From the NCBI GenBank assembly GCA_009843565.1, contig VYDF01000027.1, positions 1 to 6,347 of the forward strand: a DNA stretch of 6,347 nt, read 5' to 3'. This document shows positions 5,201-6,347 of the stretch, piece after piece (the stretch's first letter is position 1; each line of letters opens with the position of its first letter). The DNA comes from Acidimicrobiia bacterium (GTDB taxonomy: Bacteria > Actinomycetota > Acidimicrobiia > Acidimicrobiales > Bin134). The position numbers and the translations under genes were made by a program. The notes under the pieces are model-generated. The model was given only the letters and a program-made list of their open reading frames with translations, had not been told where the DNA came from and did not search any database.

Positions 5201-6347
5201 CCGTGACCGGCCTCACCAACGGCGTCAGCTACACCTTCCAGGTGCGGGCTGTGAACGCCTTCGGTCCTGGTGCTGAGATTGAGTCGGCTGCGGTCACCCC
5301 GGTTGGCGCTCCCGAGGGAGGCGAGTTGGGCGCAGATCCCGGCGACGGCCAGGTGGCCCTCAGTTGGGCTTCGGACAGCAGCGGCGGCAGCGCCATCACC
5401 AAGTGGCAGTACCGTCAAAGCTCGAACGGTGGCGGCTACGGCGCATGGACCGACATCGCCGACAGCGGCCCCGACACCACCAGCCACGTTGTGACCGGCC
5501 TGGACAACGGCACCAGCTACACCTTCCAGGTGCGGGCTGTGTCCCAGGTAGGCACGGGCACTGCGATCACCTCGGGCGCTGCCACTCCGGGTACGGTTCC
5601 GGCGGCTCCGTCGGTGTCGGCTGCTCGGGGCAATGGCCAGGTCGACCTCTCGTGGACGGCCGGCACCGCAGCTGGTGCTGGTGCCACCACTGGTTGGCAG
5701 GTCCGCACCGATGACGGTGAGTGGATGGACGTTGACGGTGCTGATGCCTCCAGCTACTCGGTGACCGGTCTCATGAACGGCACCGCCTACACCTTCGAGG
5801 TGCGGGCTGTGAACTCCTTCGGTGCTGGCGAAGCCGGAAGCGCTTCGGCCACCCCGGCCACTACCCCATCAGCTCCCGACGTTTCCGCTGAGCGCGGCGA
5901 CGGCTCCACGGCTGTGTCGTGGACTGCGGGCGACGATGGCGGCTCGGCGGTCACCGGTTGGCAGGTGCAGGTGAACGACGGCGGTTGGACCGACGTCGCA
6001 GCCGACACCATGAGCGCAACGGTGGACACCGACGACGGCACCGCCTACACCATCATGGTGCGAGGCGTGAACGATGTCGGCGAAGGCGCCGCAGGCAGTG
6101 CGTCGGTTGAGGCCGGCTCCACTCCGGCAGCGCCCACCGTCACCGCCACCGGCGGCAACGGCTCCATCACGGTGTCGTGGACTGCGGGCGACGATGGCGG
6201 CTCGAGCATCAACGCTTGGCACTACCGCATGAAGGTCAGCATCGGCGACTACGGCGACTGGATGGAGGCCTCGGCCGACACCATGAGCGTCACCCTCTCC
6301 GATCTGGCTAGCGGCACCGGCGTGCTCTCCTACACCTTCCAGGTGCG
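2065..6347 (+). CDS. Giant secreted protein with a tandem array of fibronectin type III domains (3' end outside window)
   Basis: The frame is open from ATG 2065 to the window end: 1427 codons plus two bases, no stop. A signal peptide (residues 1-50) is followed directly by FN3 domains beginning at about residues 52, 160, 268, 371, 507, 648, 747, 869, 980, 1083, 1179, 1268 and 1354; the last is cut by the window. Most begin after a Pro linker of the PAAP or PSAP type, have a VTLSW-like B strand, a WQ/WEY C strand, often a DGEYG-W loop, a GLxNGTxY turn and an F strand YTFQVRAVN. Domain 7 lacks the B-strand Trp (TLALAD), as does domain 9 (TITVDPP). No catalytic, anchoring or S-layer domain is visible. 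FN3 arrays serve as spacers or binding modules in bacterial surface proteins and extracellular enzymes; the actual role probably depends on the missing C-terminal part. The ATG was chosen because an in-frame TAA lies at 2014-2016 and a good signal peptide follows. An adhesin or wall-associated protein is inference. Confidence 0.93.
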   Translation, partial: MAKNVFSGFRSARLRPSESSRARRRVTTWAAIGVIALLATLLTPLSTASAQPSAPSGPTITSATPSNGAVTLTWNAGDDGGSTVIRWEYTYSEAGTATNLWIPIPGSNRNTNRHTITGLDNGDVYVFDLRAINGAGNGEAASEVTGEVTANRTATPSTTPAAPTTLRGTPLNSQVTLSWDQVADNTTDTNRQNGFNVITSYEVRQKTGDGDYSPWAIIIGSDQTTQSHPVTGLTNGTTYQFQVRAVNENGKGAAAETTPVTIATTPGRPRSLTATPGNGQVTLTWTASSNGGAPITSWQFRLSEGEDEAAPGAFADATHAWVTIPGSGADTTSYTVVSLDNTSRYMFQVRAVNAIGPGTHAESAVVNPGMPPGQPTNLSGAASESSVTITWMPPLTAGAVNDGGSPILRYEYSQKTGDGEYGEWTAVPSNALFTTTTADLTGADPDRSLTTTAVDLFDGTADVNGMGTEIKSLTAGTAYQFRVRAVNATGAGRVASMSSPVYPGTKPPAPANLNARAIYDATAGTAVITLSWSSGGDGGSPITRWEYITNTDLAALSTAAGADGTTWTAICDNTDGSAPDCAGTTSVTVPRPPTTPGDATTAPDGALTFVTANALSTAEHHFVVRAQNARGAGFQSGTDSARFTPTVPSAPGAVHIQATSATQITLIWTASVDGGSAITGYEFDVRTGSGSWVRGTDADGDDTNTTAQYTIPASAQDGTPLTFRVRARNANGAGANTESPQTAAGAPPTPGGSAITATGCPGLVATPGTTQVTLALADSAGTACTTGAGTNDNTRWEYSYKVGDGEYGNWAFSNTGAQLSLPDDDSVEAGSQIAGLQNGVPHTFRVRALNGQLSSPILEARSATPGVAPPAPQGLTASAGDQRVTLSWTSGGSGGPPITGWQFCQFVSGTTDCGATAAVGAEGWTAIRGSNADTNSHTIGATPGTELTNGTAYVYMVRAVNVIGVGARAQANSATPGKAPAAPARVIVDSGDGSVTITVDPPAASTDGAVVGYQVRKSMSGGPYDAWEALGSPVRAANAASAHVATVTGLTNGVSYTFQVRAVNAFGPGAEIESAAVTPVGAPEGGELGADPGDGQVALSWASDSSGGSAITKWQYRQSSNGGGYGAWTDIADSGPDTTSHVVTGLDNGTSYTFQVRAVSQVGTGTAITSGAATPGTVPAAPSVSAARGNGQVDLSWTAGTAAGAGATTGWQVRTDDGEWMDVDGADASSYSVTGLMNGTAYTFEVRAVNSFGAGEAGSASATPATTPSAPDVSAERGDGSTAVSWTAGDDGGSAVTGWQVQVNDGGWTDVAADTMSATVDTDDGTAYTIMVRGVNDVGEGAAGSASVEAGSTPAAPTVTATGGNGSITVSWTAGDDGGSSINAWHYRMKVSIGDYGDWMEASADTMSVTLSDLASGTGVLSYTFQV
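5226..5541 (+). repeat. Exact 28-base repeat in FN3 domains 9 and 10
   Basis: Bases 5226-5253 are identical to 5514-5541, an offset of 288 bases or 96 codons. They encode the F strand SYTFQVRAV. Close variants occur at about 5788-5810 (one change, FEV for FQV) and at 6330-6347, where the window ends inside the motif. Confidence 0.9.
5914..6204 (+). repeat. Exact 33-base repeat in FN3 domains 12 and 13
   Basis: Bases 5914-5946 are identical to 6172-6204, an offset of 258 bases or 86 codons, which equals the length of domain 12. They encode the B strand and following loop VSWTAGDDGGS. The same two domains also share GCCGACACCATGAGCG at about 6001 and 6278. Confidence 0.9.

Larger units (their letters stand above)
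2218..6347 (+). repeat. Array of 12 complete and 1 partial FN3 domain repeats
   Basis: Approximate domain starts in nucleotides: 2218, 2542, 2866, 3175, 3583, 4006, 4303, 4669, 5002, 5311, 5599, 5866, 6124. Spacings in residues are 108, 108, 103, 136, 141, 99, 122, 111, 103, 96, 89, 86, and at least 74 for the cut one. FN3 domains are usually about 85-100 residues, so domains 4, 5 and 7 carry insertions. The DNA repeats are degenerate in the 5' half and more alike in the 3' third. Boundaries were placed by eye at the proline linkers and may shift by a few residues. Confidence 0.88.

Noticed and set aside
4732..5487. Minus-strand open frame of 251 codons
   Set aside because: It is antisense to FN3 domains 8-10. 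Its apparent internal repeats mirror the plus-strand FN3 repeats.
5893..5901. RGD tripeptide in FN3 domain 12, suggesting integrin-type cell attachment
   Set aside because: It sits at the A-B loop position where other domains have GNG or GDG. In vertebrate fibronectin the RGD is in the F-G loop, so this is most likely chance.

Overview
The window looks like chromosomal DNA of a high-G+C actinobacterium. GC-rich third codon positions, a GTG start and weak or absent ribosome binding sites on some genes support this. A possible closer home is the class Acidimicrobiia, from my memory of similar secreted repeat modules there; this cannot be checked from the sequence alone. Both window edges cut a gene.

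Layout: (1) nt 1-482, plus strand, is the 3' end of a gene for a cysteine-bearing repeat protein, probably exported, with a 98-residue module that is complete once and begins a second time. (2) nt 479-1925, minus strand, is a two-gene operon, scpA followed by scpB. These encode the kleisin and winged-helix partners of the SMC chromosome-condensation complex, and the two genes overlap by 11 bases. (3) nt 1926-2064 is a short AT-richer divergent intergenic region with candidate promoters facing both ways. (4) nt 2065-6347, plus strand, is one continuous reading frame of 1427 codons that leaves the window still open. It starts with a signal peptide and then holds a chain of twelve complete and one cut-off fibronectin type III (FN3) domains. 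It is best read as a giant secreted or surface protein.

The core operon scpAB is thus enclosed on both sides by fast-evolving repeat genes for probable extracellular proteins. The scpB stop codon physically overlaps the stop codon of the convergent repeat gene, leaving no intergenic space. The flanking genes show internal sequence homogenisation: a perfect 55-base repeat in the first, and exact 28- and 33-base repeats in the second. No enzyme domain, mobile element, CRISPR array, tRNA or rRNA is visible. I did not find a convincing new multi-gene system. The most notable features are the homogenised module in the first gene, the composite FN3 array with cysteine pairs confined to three enlarged domains, and a possible leaderless promoter for the giant gene.
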